The notes under the pieces are model-generated. The model was not told the origin of the DNA. It worked only from the letters and a program-made list of their open reading frames with translations, and did no database searches. This document shows, one piece after another, positions 35,005-43,681 of a stretch of DNA of 64,000 bases (position 1 is the stretch's first letter; each line of letters begins with the position of its first letter). Origin of the DNA: CAYRNY01 sp964425755 (GTDB lineage: Bacteria > Chloroflexota > Anaerolineae > Aggregatilineales > Aggregatilineaceae); assembly GCA_964425755.1 (NCBI GenBank), contig CAYRNY010000008.1, positions 1-64,000 of the forward strand. The letters run 5' to 3'. Made by a program: the position numbers and the translations under genes.

Positions 35005-35745
35005 TTATACCATTCGTGACCCCCCGTCGACGATGATCGCCTGCCCGGTGACATAAGTCGCGGCGTCTGAACACAGAAACAGCACCACGCCCGCGACATC
35101 TTCCGGCGTGCCGGTGTGCGCCTGTGGGATCGTGCCCGGAGCGGCGGGCTCGCTTTCGGCGGTGATGTTGCCCGGACAGACGGCGTTTACGCGGACCCCC
35201 TCAGCGGCAAGGTCACGTGCTGCTTCGCGCGTCAGGCCGATCAGCCCGGCATGGCTGCTGGCATAGGCCACACCATCCGGGTATGGCTCGGCATATCCGG
35301 CGGTGCTGGCAAGGTTCACGATCACGCCGCCGCCTTCGTCCGCCATGACTCGCGCGGCAAGCTGTGTGAAGAAGAACGCCGCGGACAAATTGAGGTCCAG
35401 CACGCGCCGCCAGTCGTATTCGTCGAGCGTGCGCAGTGGCGCGCGTTTGTTGATGTCCGCCACATGCACCACGACATCCAGGCTGCCGAACGCGTCACGC
35501 GTGGCTTCGATCATCGCGCTGACCTGCATCCGGTTAGAAATGTCTCCCGTCCAGCCGAGCGCGTTGCTCCCGGCGTCCCGGATGTCGTTCACGATGTCAT
35601 CGATGCGGGCGGGATTCATGCCGTTGACGGTCACCGCCGCGCCCGCTCGCGCCAGCGCCAGGGCAACCGCGCGGCCCAATATCCCGTCGCAGCGCGTGAC
35701 AAGTGCCACCTGCCCGTTGAGATCAACTGTGAAATTCGCGCTCAT
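35005..35745 (-). CDS. Short-chain dehydrogenase/reductase with altered active site
   Basis: The 246-residue Rossmann protein has the family layout: VALVTRCDGILGRAVALAL in place of TGxxxGIG, a V-H-V-A-D in place of NNAG, NLASTAG with the catalytic Ser region, and the C-terminal DVAGVVLFLCSDAATYVTGQAIIVDGG. The catalytic YxxxK reads YASSH, so lysine is replaced by histidine, and the first glycine of the cofactor loop is missing. It may therefore be inactive or use another mechanism. The downstream aldolase terminator separates it from the gene at 35826. Confidence 0.88.
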   Translation of the reverse strand: MSANFTVDLNGQVALVTRCDGILGRAVALALARAGAAVTVNGMNPARIDDIVNDIRDAGSNALGWTGDISNRMQVSAMIEATRDAFGSLDVVVHVADINKRAPLRTLDEYDWRRVLDLNLSAAFFFTQLAARVMADEGGGVIVNLASTAGYAEPYPDGVAYASSHAGLIGLTREAARDLAAEGVRVNAVCPGNITAESEPAAPGTIPQAHTGTPEDVAGVVLFLCSDAATYVTGQAIIVDGGSRMV

Positions 35746-35765
35746 GTCGTCTTTTGTCTCCGGTC

Positions 35766-35802
35766 AAAATAAAACAGGAGCAGCACCGATCGCTGCCCCT
35801 GT
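35766..35802 (-). terminator. Intrinsic terminator after the class I aldolase
   Basis: On the minus strand an 11-base-pair stem (acaggggcagc...gctgctcctgt, one G-T pair) with a seven-base loop is followed by TTTTATTTT. It lies 23 bases after the aldolase stop. Confidence 0.88.
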
Positions 35803-35825
35803 AACGCTAAGCACATGCCATGCGG

Positions 35826-36887
35826 TTAGGCGATGGTCACGTCCTTGTTGAGATACACATTCTGGATCGCGTTCAGGATCTCGACGCCTTCGTTCATCGG
35901 GCGTTGGAATGCTTTGCGACCGCTGATCAGGCCCATGCCGCCTGCGCGCTTGTTGATCACGGCGGTACGCACGGCCTGTTGCAGGTCGTTCTCGCCGGAG
36001 GGGCCGCCGCTGTTGATCACGCCGACACGCCCCATGTAGGAGTTCGCGACCTGGTAGCGGGTGAGGTCAATCGGGTGGTCCGACGTCAGTTCGGTGTACA
36101 TTTTCTCATCGTACTTGCCGAACTTGAGCGCCTTGAACCCACCGTCGAGTTCCGGCATCTTCTGTTTGACGATATCGGCCTCGATCGTCGCGCCGAGGTG
36201 GATCGCCTGCCCGGTGGTGTCGGCGGCAACGTGGTAATCTTTGCCCTCGTGCTTAAACGCCGAGTTGCGGGTGTAGGTCCACAGGATCGTCGCCATGCCC
36301 ATCTCGTGCGCGATCTCGAAGGCCTTGCTGACCTCAACGATCTGGCGGCTGGATTCGGGCGCGCCGAAGTAGATCGTCGCGCCGACCGCGACGCAACCCA
36401 GTTCAAACGCCTGTTGGATCGAAGCGAAGAAGATCTGGTCCCACTTGTTCGGATAGGTCAGCAGCTCATTGTGGTTGAACTTGAGGATGAACGGAATCTT
36501 GTGCGCGTATTTGCGCGCAACTGAGCCGAGCACGCCGAGCGTCGTGGCGACGGCGTTGCACCCGCCGTTGATCGCTAGCTCGATAATCTTTTCCGGGTCG
36601 AAGTAATCCGGATTCGGGGCGAAAGACGCGCCCGCCGTGTGTTCGATGCCCTGGTCAACCGGCAGGATCGAGAGGTAGCCGGTCCCGGCCAGACGACCGT
36701 GATCGAACAGTTGCTGCAAGCTGCGCAGCACCGGGATTGAGCGGTCCGACTGGGCAAATACGTCATCAACAAACGTTGGGCCGGGCAGGTACAGGCGATC
36801 TTTGCTGATCGTCTTGCACGTGTGGCCGAGCAGGTACTCGGCTTCGTCACCCAGCAGGGATTCGATTTTCTGAATATCGTAAGTCAT
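35826..36887 (-). CDS. Class I fructose-bisphosphate aldolase (DhnA/FbaB type)
   Basis: The 353-residue protein resembles the archaeal-type class I aldolases that form a Schiff base: LPVDQGIEH near the N-terminus, PFILKFNHNELL, and a late VINSGGPSGENDLQQAVRTAV with GGMGLISGRKAFQRP for phosphate binding. It splits fructose 1,6-bisphosphate in glycolysis or makes it in gluconeogenesis. The ATG at 36887 is preferred; a GTG seven codons upstream also lies in frame. It is a single-gene transcript ended by a strong terminator. Confidence 0.9.
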   Translation of the reverse strand: MTYDIQKIESLLGDEAEYLLGHTCKTISKDRLYLPGPTFVDDVFAQSDRSIPVLRSLQQLFDHGRLAGTGYLSILPVDQGIEHTAGASFAPNPDYFDPEKIIELAINGGCNAVATTLGVLGSVARKYAHKIPFILKFNHNELLTYPNKWDQIFFASIQQAFELGCVAVGATIYFGAPESSRQIVEVSKAFEIAHEMGMATILWTYTRNSAFKHEGKDYHVAADTTGQAIHLGATIEADIVKQKMPELDGGFKALKFGKYDEKMYTELTSDHPIDLTRYQVANSYMGRVGVINSGGPSGENDLQQAVRTAVINKRAGGMGLISGRKAFQRPMNEGVEILNAIQNVYLNKDVTIA

Positions 36888-37068
36888 TCTGAGGCTCTCT
36901 TTCTTCACAGGTCGCAGGATGAGCGATTATCCGGTATATATTCCCTCATTCTGCGCCGATGCAAAACGGTCATTTATCATTTCACCGGGGGTCATCCGGC
37001 ACTCTTGAACTCACCAGGGCCGATCATAACATGGCTTGGGCCGGGCGCAAACATTTCGGACGTGTTTT

Positions 37069-37542
37069 ATGCTGAACGTACATGTTGCTGATCTCCCCGC
37101 CGCAGCGGGGACTTACGTCGTGTGGTTGCGAGTCGCTGGGCCGCTTCGGCTGGCGGTGGGGCGCTTGGGCGTTCAGCCATTTGCGCCGGGACTGTATGCG
37201 TATGTCGGCAGCGCGCACGGGCCCGGCGGCCTTAACGCGCGGCTGCGGCGCCATCTGCGCGCCGACAAGCCCCGGCACTGGCATATTGATGCACTGACGG
37301 CGGCGGTGCGGGTTGTGGCGCTGTGGTACGCGGAGTCACCGGAATGCCTGGAATGCCACTGGGCGGGGACGTTTGTGCAGGTTGCGGATGTGGAGTTGCC
37401 TGTCGCGGGTTTTGGAGCTTCGGATTGTGCCTGCGTGACGCATCTGTTCGTCGTGCCGCCTGCCAGGTTGCGGACAGTGTGGGAGGCGCTGGATCGTCCG
37501 CACTGCGTGACAGACGATCCATTGTTCACATTTTTGGGGTGA
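37069..37542 (+). CDS. DUF123 (GIY-YIG-like) protein
   Basis: The 157-residue protein matches DUF123, a GIY-YIG-like domain often found alone or fused to endonuclease III: GTYVVWLRV, then APGLYAYVGSAHGPGGLNARLRRHLR, KPRHWHIDALT, ECHWAGTF and GFGASDCACVTHLF. A nuclease role has been proposed from the fold but is not established. No endonuclease III gene is next to it. Its last 17 bases overlap the end of the convergent glycosyltransferase gene. Confidence 0.87.
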   Translation: MLNVHVADLPAAAGTYVVWLRVAGPLRLAVGRLGVQPFAPGLYAYVGSAHGPGGLNARLRRHLRADKPRHWHIDALTAAVRVVALWYAESPECLECHWAGTFVQVADVELPVAGFGASDCACVTHLFVVPPARLRTVWEALDRPHCVTDDPLFTFLG

Positions 37543-39052
37543 CCCGGAACCGGATCGGTTTGCCACGCAGCATACGGGTTTGGGCGTGCAGCACGGGCAG
37601 CGCGACTCCAATCACGGTTAGCACAGCGACCAGCGGTAAGCTTGCCAGTTCGAGCAGGCGCTCATGCCGCGTGTGGGGATGCGTGCGCGGCGGGCGCAAG
37701 TGCCGGTCGAGCAGCCACGCGCTGAATGTGAGCAGCGTAACGATCGCGATGGCGGCCTGTAACGCGATCAGAGGGGCGCTGTGCAGGTTGGCACGTATTA
37801 CGTCCCGGTGCAATAACAGGGGAAGCTGTGGCCCCAGGAACAGCACGATCCAGCCCGCGCCGGCAAGCAGGTTGTCGTATGCCACGCGCAGCAGCAAACC
37901 CGTTGTGCGCAGCGGTGCGATGTGCGGGTGGCGGCGCATCTGCGCGATGGCGTAGCCGATCTCTTTTGCGCCCCAGGCGTGGCGAAACGTCTGTAAATAG
38001 CGTTCGCGCAGCGCAGCCAGGATAGTATCACCTGTCACAGCCTGAACGTGAAAGGGCAAGTAAACCGGCTGGACGGATTGGTCACCCTGCTGCCGGAAAT
38101 ACGCGGTGAGATACAGGTGCCACTCGTCCGCGATCGCGTCGCCTGCCCACCCGCCGGTTGAATCAAGCAGGCGCAGGCTCAACGCGTAGGACGACATCGG
38201 CAGGCTGTGCCAGGGACCGGCAAGATAGGCCAGTTCCCAGGCGGACGCGGTTGCATGCAGGATGCGCAGCAGTGGGTGAGCTTGCCACACGTTCGCATGG
38301 TAGCGCAGCGGGGCCTGCCAGAACGTCTTGTAGCGTGCCGGATCGGTGGCGAACAGGGTGCTCAGCGCTTCAAACTGGTGCGGATGCCAGATCGTGTCGG
38401 CGTCCATCGTGGTGACGACGATGTGGTCGGGGTTTAGACCCTGCTTTTGGACTACTTCGTGCCGGGCCTGTCGTAATGCCCAGGCCAGATTTGCGGATTT
38501 GCACGGTTGCTCGCCGGGAAGGTTCGCCGGGTGAAAGGTTATCAGCAGTTGGGCGAAGCGATTTGCATATGCCGCGTGAAGCTGTGTCGCGGTCTCGTGT
38601 GCGGCAGGGTCGGCGGCTTCCAGCGCCAGCACCACCGTGATCGCGGTGCGTGCGTCGCGCTGTGCGCTCAGGTGATCGAGGGTGCGCTCTAACAGGGCAG
38701 GCGGTTCGCGATAGGCCGGGATCAGCACGAGATGGTGGACCGCGTTTAGCGGCAGGCTGTCTTGCGTGCGGCGGCGTTCATATTCACAGCGCCAATCCAA
38801 CGTTTCCCAGCACCGGATCAGGTACAGTCCGCGCATAACCGCCACAGCGCCGACCGCGAAGCGTGCCGCTGCATAGCTTGCGAGCAACGCTGTGCCCGTT
38901 AGCAAGGTGTGCGGCACGGCGATTCCCATTAGCGCGGTCAGCAACAGTGCCAGCCATGCCAGCCCGCCAGGGATCGCGTCCAACAGGCGATACGCCGTCT
39001 GGCTGGTCTGGCTCCGCGAAGGTGAGAGGCGCGATGGGGAAGGTGTGATCAT
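37526..39052 (-). CDS. Family 2 membrane glycosyltransferase
   Basis: The 508-residue protein has two N-terminal membrane helices (about 25-75), a GT-A catalytic domain with HHLVLIPAYREPPALLERTLDHL, the nucleotide-binding VVTTMDADTIWHP (D-x-D), and a late DEWHLYLTAYFRQQGD in place of the ED/QxxRW region, then three or four C-terminal helices. It probably makes or decorates a surface polysaccharide. The start is set at ATG 39052 because upstream sequence in the open frame is not protein-like. It ends inside the DUF123 gene. Confidence 0.83.
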   Translation of the reverse strand: MITPSPSRLSPSRSQTSQTAYRLLDAIPGGLAWLALLLTALMGIAVPHTLLTGTALLASYAAARFAVGAVAVMRGLYLIRCWETLDWRCEYERRRTQDSLPLNAVHHLVLIPAYREPPALLERTLDHLSAQRDARTAITVVLALEAADPAAHETATQLHAAYANRFAQLLITFHPANLPGEQPCKSANLAWALRQARHEVVQKQGLNPDHIVVTTMDADTIWHPHQFEALSTLFATDPARYKTFWQAPLRYHANVWQAHPLLRILHATASAWELAYLAGPWHSLPMSSYALSLRLLDSTGGWAGDAIADEWHLYLTAYFRQQGDQSVQPVYLPFHVQAVTGDTILAALRERYLQTFRHAWGAKEIGYAIAQMRRHPHIAPLRTTGLLLRVAYDNLLAGAGWIVLFLGPQLPLLLHRDVIRANLHSAPLIALQAAIAIVTLLTFSAWLLDRHLRPPRTHPHTRHERLLELASLPLVAVLTVIGVALPVLHAQTRMLRGKPIRFRVTPKM

Positions 39053-39175
39053 AGACTCAAAGTATGTTTTCAGTGCTGTGATAGACGTGAAATAGTTGTG
39101 AAATTGTGCGAGCATACCAGGCGTTACATGTGACGATCGCTGGGTTTTAGCGACTTTATCATAAGCGCAAGACTT

Positions 39176-39204
39176 TTGTAAATGCAAAAAACTTGTAAAA
39201 TAGT
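39176..39204 (+). promoter_or_regulatory. Probable promoter of the response-regulator gene
   Basis: TTGTAA (39176-39181) and AATAGT (39199-39204) are spaced by 17 bases in a strongly AT-rich stretch (39160-39230) with direct near-repeats cttttgtaaa and cttgtaaaa. These repeats could be binding sites for the OmpR-type regulator itself. Confidence 0.4.
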
Positions 39205-39245
39205 AGTAAATAACCTGCAAAAACAAAAAAGGTTGGTTGTCGTCT

Positions 39246-39941
39246 ATGGCTACAAAAGTGCTGATCGTTGAAGACGATGTGGATATGAACCGCTTGTTGC
39301 GCCTGGACCTGGAGCGACATGGTTATGAGGTCACCACCGTTACCAATGGTCTGGATGGACTGCGCACGTTTCACGATGTACGACCTGATCTTGTTGTGCT
39401 GGATGTCGCGCTGCCTGGGATGGACGGGATGACGGTGTGCCAGCGTATTCGCGAGCTGTCGAACGTGCCGATCTTGATCATGACGGCGCATGCCGTGACC
39501 GAGGAAGAAATGGCCGAAGGTCTGAACCTCGGTGCGGATGAGTACATGATCAAACCGCTGCGAAATCTCGAATTCCACGCGCGGATCAACGCGCTGCTGC
39601 GACGCGCGCAATTGAATGATGATGGTGGTTCGCAAAGCACCCGTTATATCGATGATCACTTGATCGTGGATGTCGATGCCCGGCGGGTGCTGGTGGACAA
39701 TGAGGAAATCCGGCTAACGCCGACAGAGTTCAAGCTGTTGGCGACGTTCGTCCGGCACAAAGGACAGGTGCTGACGTTCCAGCAACTGCTGGAGCAGGTT
39801 TGGGGCTACGAGTACAGCACCGAACACCATTATCCACGCATTTATGTATCCCACTTGCGCCGCAAGATCGAACCCGATCCGAAAAGCCCGGTTTATATTC
39901 AGAACGAGTACGGGGTAGGGTATCGTTTCGTCGGCAAGTGA
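39246..39941 (+). CDS. OmpR/PhoB-family response regulator (orphan)
   Basis: The 231-residue protein has a receiver domain (acidic pocket D10-D11, phosphorylated D53 in LVVLDVALPGMDG, T in ILIMTAHAV, K in YMIKPL) and a C-terminal winged helix (LTPTEFKLLATFVRHKGQVLTFQQLLEQVWGYE, then HYPRIYVSHLRRKIEPDPKSP). No histidine kinase is adjacent, so its partner is elsewhere; the cytoplasmic kinase at 13411 is one untested candidate. The upstream AT-rich region suggests autoregulation. Confidence 0.93.
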   Translation: MATKVLIVEDDVDMNRLLRLDLERHGYEVTTVTNGLDGLRTFHDVRPDLVVLDVALPGMDGMTVCQRIRELSNVPILIMTAHAVTEEEMAEGLNLGADEYMIKPLRNLEFHARINALLRRAQLNDDGGSQSTRYIDDHLIVDVDARRVLVDNEEIRLTPTEFKLLATFVRHKGQVLTFQQLLEQVWGYEYSTEHHYPRIYVSHLRRKIEPDPKSPVYIQNEYGVGYRFVGK

Positions 39942-40018
39942 AAGGGCGAAACATCCTCCATCGCGGAACGCCGGGTAGGTTATCCATTATTTGGGGGCCC
40001 TGCTTTTATGCGATCGGC

Positions 40019-40801
40019 TTACGACGTAGGGGGAGCGGAAGCCGGGCGCAGTGCGATGATCCGGTGAGCAAAACTGGCGTGGAAACGCGCTGCCGGAATG
40101 CGTGCGTTGGCGCGAAGTTTCTCATGGCGGCCCGATGGATTGTGCAGCAGGTAATGCGTAGGGCTTCCCTGTTCCCATTCGAAACCATAGACCAGCACCA
40201 GATGTCCCCCGTAACGGCCCGGCGTAGGATCGCGTTCCCCGATTTCTGGCGTAACTGTAGCTGCGATCAGACTCCCTTCGCGGACATACGCGCAAATTGA
40301 TAACGGCGATACGTAGCCGAACGGTTCGGCCAGCAGGCCATATCGCCTGGCAAGCTGGACCTGGGCCGTGACAGTCCAACCGTGATCGATCCAGTTGCCA
40401 CGCGCATCGCGCACGGTGTATCCGTTCAGCGCCAGCCCCTCGCGCACCAACTGCCAGAGGCTTGGGCGTTGGTGGGGCCAGAAGGCCTCAATCGCCATCT
40501 TCAACACGGCCAGCGCGCAGATGCGCGGTGCCCAGAACGCGTAGTCTCCCGGTTCTGGTGCGCCAAATGAGCGCCACCGCGGGTCGGTTTTGCCGTCGTA
40601 GCCTGTGTGGATGTAGGCGTAGGTCAGCTCCGGGCTGGCGAATTGTGCGTAGTAGGGTACGTTAACGCCCGCCCGGTACGTGCCATCCGGCAGGCGCGCT
40701 AACCGCAGCCGCATGCGCCAGTGATCCGGCAGACTGAGCAGCGGGTCCAGGCGAGGGTGCAGCGCTGCTTTTAACCGTACTAGCGGCCCCTGATGGCGCA
40801 T
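40019..40801 (-). CDS. C39-like cysteine peptidase domain protein
   Basis: The 260-residue protein fits the Peptidase_C39_2 fold loosely: a region VNVPYYAQF, then YAFWAPRICALAVLKM with a candidate catalytic Cys, GGHLVLVYGFEWE with the histidine, and LLHNPSGR with the third polar residue. It has no signal peptide or membrane helix. It is the last gene of the cell-wall operon and its start overlaps the ddl stop by one base, so a role in cutting or checking a peptidoglycan peptide is plausible but inferred. Confidence 0.7.
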   Translation of the reverse strand: MRHQGPLVRLKAALHPRLDPLLSLPDHWRMRLRLARLPDGTYRAGVNVPYYAQFASPELTYAYIHTGYDGKTDPRWRSFGAPEPGDYAFWAPRICALAVLKMAIEAFWPHQRPSLWQLVREGLALNGYTVRDARGNWIDHGWTVTAQVQLARRYGLLAEPFGYVSPLSICAYVREGSLIAATVTPEIGERDPTPGRYGGHLVLVYGFEWEQGSPTHYLLHNPSGRHEKLRANARIPAARFHASFAHRIIALRPASAPPTS

Positions 40802-41994
40802 TACTTTTTGAGACCCTTCAATCCGCGCGCGGCAGCGTGCGCCAGCAGCCCGGTTTTGTAATTGTAAACGGTCTTGCGCTTTTCGGAGTGTGCTTCTTGT
40901 GCCAGCCGGATCAGCTCGTCGACGACGTCAGCCGGGGTCATGCCCTCTTCCTGCCACAAATAAAAGGCCAGCGATCCAGGCATCGTGTTAATCTCGTTCA
41001 AGTAAACGGTATCCGATTCTTTGTGCAGCAGGAAATCGATCCGTGCGATGCCGCGCCCGTCCACTGCACGGAACGCTTTGATCGCCAGTTGCCTGATCTT
41101 CTGCGTGAGTTCTTCCGAGATCGGCGCGGGGATTTGGCGTTCCGCACCTTTCATGCCTGCTGCCCCCTCGCTGCGCATGTATTTCTCTTCGTAAGTCAAG
41201 AACTCTTGCCACGTGATCGGCTGTTCGAGCACCGACGCGCGCAGGTCGTAATTCCCCATCACGGAGCAGTTGATCTCAACTGCGTTTTGCACAGCGGCTT
41301 CGATCAGGATGCGGCGGTCAAAGTTAGCCGCGATGTTGATGTAGTTCCGCATCTCCTCGGCGTCGTTCGCACGGGCCACACCAATGCTCGACCCCAGGGT
41401 GGCCGGTTTGACAAACACCGGGTAGCCGAGTTCCGTCTCAACGCGCCGGACGATATCACTTGACGTGGTAACCCATTCATGGCGGTCGAAGGCCACATAC
41501 TTGACGATGTCGATCCCGTGTTGTGCCAGCACAGTCTTGAGCATGATCTTGTCGCGCGTCACTGCGGATGCCATCACGCCGGTTCCCACATAGGGAATGT
41601 CCGCCAGTTCCAGCAACCCCTGGAGCGTGCCATCTTCACCATGCGTGCCGTGAACCACCGGGAACGCTACGTCCAGGCGCTGCAGTTTGCTGCGCCCGAA
41701 CAGGCCACTAAGCGGCGACTCGATCAGGCCGTGATGTTGTGTGCTGGGTGAGATGATCGCGTCTTTGTTCCCCACGATTTCGGCGATGTTTTCGGCCTGA
41801 AACTGCTTGACATCGCGCAGGTTCGGCCCGGTGATCCAGCGCCCGTCACGGGTGATATAGATCGGCACGATGTTGTATTTGGCCGGGTTCAGGGCTTGCA
41901 TTACCTGCTGTGCCGTCACGATTGAGACATCATGCTCAACGCTGCGGCTGCCAAAAATTACGCCAACGGTCGTCTTTTCTGAGTTCTTGCTCAT
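40801..41994 (-). CDS. ddl: D-alanine--D-alanine ligase
   Basis: The 397-residue ATP-grasp enzyme joins two D-alanines for peptidoglycan. Family segments are visible: VGVIFGSRSVEHDVSIVTA, FPVVHGTHGEDGTLQGLLE, YPVFVKPATLGSSIGVARA, GIARIDFLLHKESDTVYLNEINTMPG. The HGxxGEDG and NExNTMPG parts supply the substrate and metal ligands. It is somewhat longer than average (about 360) because of a basic C-terminal extension. It lies between murF-like and C39-like genes of the same operon. Confidence 0.95.
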   Translation of the reverse strand: MSKNSEKTTVGVIFGSRSVEHDVSIVTAQQVMQALNPAKYNIVPIYITRDGRWITGPNLRDVKQFQAENIAEIVGNKDAIISPSTQHHGLIESPLSGLFGRSKLQRLDVAFPVVHGTHGEDGTLQGLLELADIPYVGTGVMASAVTRDKIMLKTVLAQHGIDIVKYVAFDRHEWVTTSSDIVRRVETELGYPVFVKPATLGSSIGVARANDAEEMRNYINIAANFDRRILIEAAVQNAVEINCSVMGNYDLRASVLEQPITWQEFLTYEEKYMRSEGAAGMKGAERQIPAPISEELTQKIRQLAIKAFRAVDGRGIARIDFLLHKESDTVYLNEINTMPGSLAFYLWQEEGMTPADVVDELIRLAQEAHSEKRKTVYNYKTGLLAHAAARGLKGLKK

Positions 41995-42042
41995 GTCTAT
42001 CTGTCCTTCGTCGTGTGCATGGTTGGAGACACGCCGGACGGT

Positions 42043-43674
42043 TTACAAATAGGTATCCGGCAGGTCGTTCAAAAAGAGAACAGTGTCACCCGCTTTGACT
42101 TCGCGATGAAACCAGGCGATGGCTTCCTCGCGGGTATCGTACACATGCAGATGCTTCGGATCAAAACCGGTCTCAGCGATCCCCTGCTGGATCGGTTTTG
42201 TCTGTTCGATGCCGACCAGCACGATGTCGGTGCATACCTGTGCTGCGTGCTGCCCGAGTTTGATGTTTTCTTGTTCTTGCAGCGGGCCGAGTTCCACAAT
42301 GCCCGGTGTGATCAGCACGCGCCGCCCGGCTGTGTACAGGGCGAGCACGTCCAGCACATTGTGTGCACCGACCGGGTTGGCGCTGTAGGCGTCGTCGATC
42401 ACCGTGATGCCGCCGGGCAGCGTCTTGCGTTGGAGCCGGTGCTCGGCGGGGGCCAGGCTGGCGACACGTACCGCGATCTCGGTAAGGGAGATGCCCAGGT
42501 GCCGCGCGACGGCGGTCGCCAGCAGGATGTTGGTAATATTGTGCGCCCCAACCAGGCCGGTGCTGAAATGTTCTTCTTCTTCCAGGTGCGTGTCGATCAC
42601 GTCGAACTCCATGCCGCTGATCGTGTGCCGAATGTTGCGCGCCAGGAAGCGAAGTTGGGTCGCGTGTTCGGCGTTCTCCCATGTGATCGCGATGCGCTTA
42701 TCCGGGTAACCGCGCTCGTACAAGCTGCGCACATAATGGTTATCCCAGTTGAACACGCCGACTCCGTCCTTTGGCAGCGCTTCGATGATCTCGTATTTTG
42801 CGCGGGCTGTCGCTTCGATGCTGCCGAAGCGTTCCAGATGTTGCGGCCCGACAGCGGTCACGATGCTGATCTGCGGGCGCGTCAGTTTGCATATGTCGCG
42901 AATTTCCCCCTCAACATAAGCGCCCATCTCGACGATGAAATAATCGTAATCGGGGTTGTTCGCCAATTCTTCGTTGATCACGATGCACACGCCCATCAGT
43001 GTGTTGTAGCTCTTGGGCGTCGCCAGCACGTTATAACGCCCGCTGAGAATATGAGCGAGATATTCTTTGGTGCTGGTTTTGCCGTAGCTGCCTGTGATGC
43101 CAATCACTGTAGGACCGGCTTTTTGTAACGTGCGCCGTGCCCGCTCGCGGAACATCCACCGGAATCCGGCTTCGATCGGATAATTCACCAGGTTAGCCAG
43201 CGGCAGAATCAGTGGCGCGAAATGGTAGATCGCCAAGCCAACGAATGTGATCACCGTGAACTGCGTCCGGTCGCCCGCATCGAGCAGGGTGTTCACCATG
43301 ACGGCGGCGCTGATCGTCGTGATGATCGCCAGGGCATTGGCCGTGATGAGCAGCCGGATCGCGCGCTGAGTGAGCTTGAGTTTTTGTTTGATCTCTTTGG
43401 CCGGTTCGGGGATCGCGCTCAAAACGGCGGCTATGCCCCAGATCACGAGATACACTGCTGGTGTGTTTTGCCCGGAAAAGCTCAACACGACCGCCGTAAG
43501 CAGCGCAACGCTGACGTAGACCATTGCACGCCACATCACATAACGTTGCGGCCTGGCGAGGAGCCAGCGAAGATAACGCGCGCTGTCGTAGCCTTCGATC
43601 TGGAAAAAGCGTGCCAGCCGCCAGGTGCGTAAGATGACACCCCCCAACCAGAGAATAATCAGAACTTCACCCAT
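42043..43674 (-). CDS. MurF-like Mur ligase with N-terminal membrane domain
   Basis: The 543-residue protein has five hydrophobic segments in residues 1-175, then a full Mur ligase: P-loop GITGSYGKTSTKEY (195-204), MGAYVEGEIRDI, the central HNITNILLATAVA, and the ligase C domain with IDDAYSANPVGAHNVLD. The closest named family is MurF, which adds D-Ala-D-Ala to UDP-MurNAc-tripeptide. A membrane anchor on MurF is uncommon outside Chloroflexota and related groups. The start ATG 43674 lies 7 bases after the hydrolase stop. ddl, which makes its substrate, follows directly. Confidence 0.85.
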   Translation of the reverse strand: MGEVLIILWLGGVILRTWRLARFFQIEGYDSARYLRWLLARPQRYVMWRAMVYVSVALLTAVVLSFSGQNTPAVYLVIWGIAAVLSAIPEPAKEIKQKLKLTQRAIRLLITANALAIITTISAAVMVNTLLDAGDRTQFTVITFVGLAIYHFAPLILPLANLVNYPIEAGFRWMFRERARRTLQKAGPTVIGITGSYGKTSTKEYLAHILSGRYNVLATPKSYNTLMGVCIVINEELANNPDYDYFIVEMGAYVEGEIRDICKLTRPQISIVTAVGPQHLERFGSIEATARAKYEIIEALPKDGVGVFNWDNHYVRSLYERGYPDKRIAITWENAEHATQLRFLARNIRHTISGMEFDVIDTHLEEEEHFSTGLVGAHNITNILLATAVARHLGISLTEIAVRVASLAPAEHRLQRKTLPGGITVIDDAYSANPVGAHNVLDVLALYTAGRRVLITPGIVELGPLQEQENIKLGQHAAQVCTDIVLVGIEQTKPIQQGIAETGFDPKHLHVYDTREEAIAWFHREVKAGDTVLFLNDLPDTYL

Positions 43675-43681
43675 CAGGCAG

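Noticed and set aside
39053..39226. 58-codon extension of the GT2 glycosyltransferase frame
   Set aside because: It covers the AT-rich promoter region of the response regulator and has no protein character.
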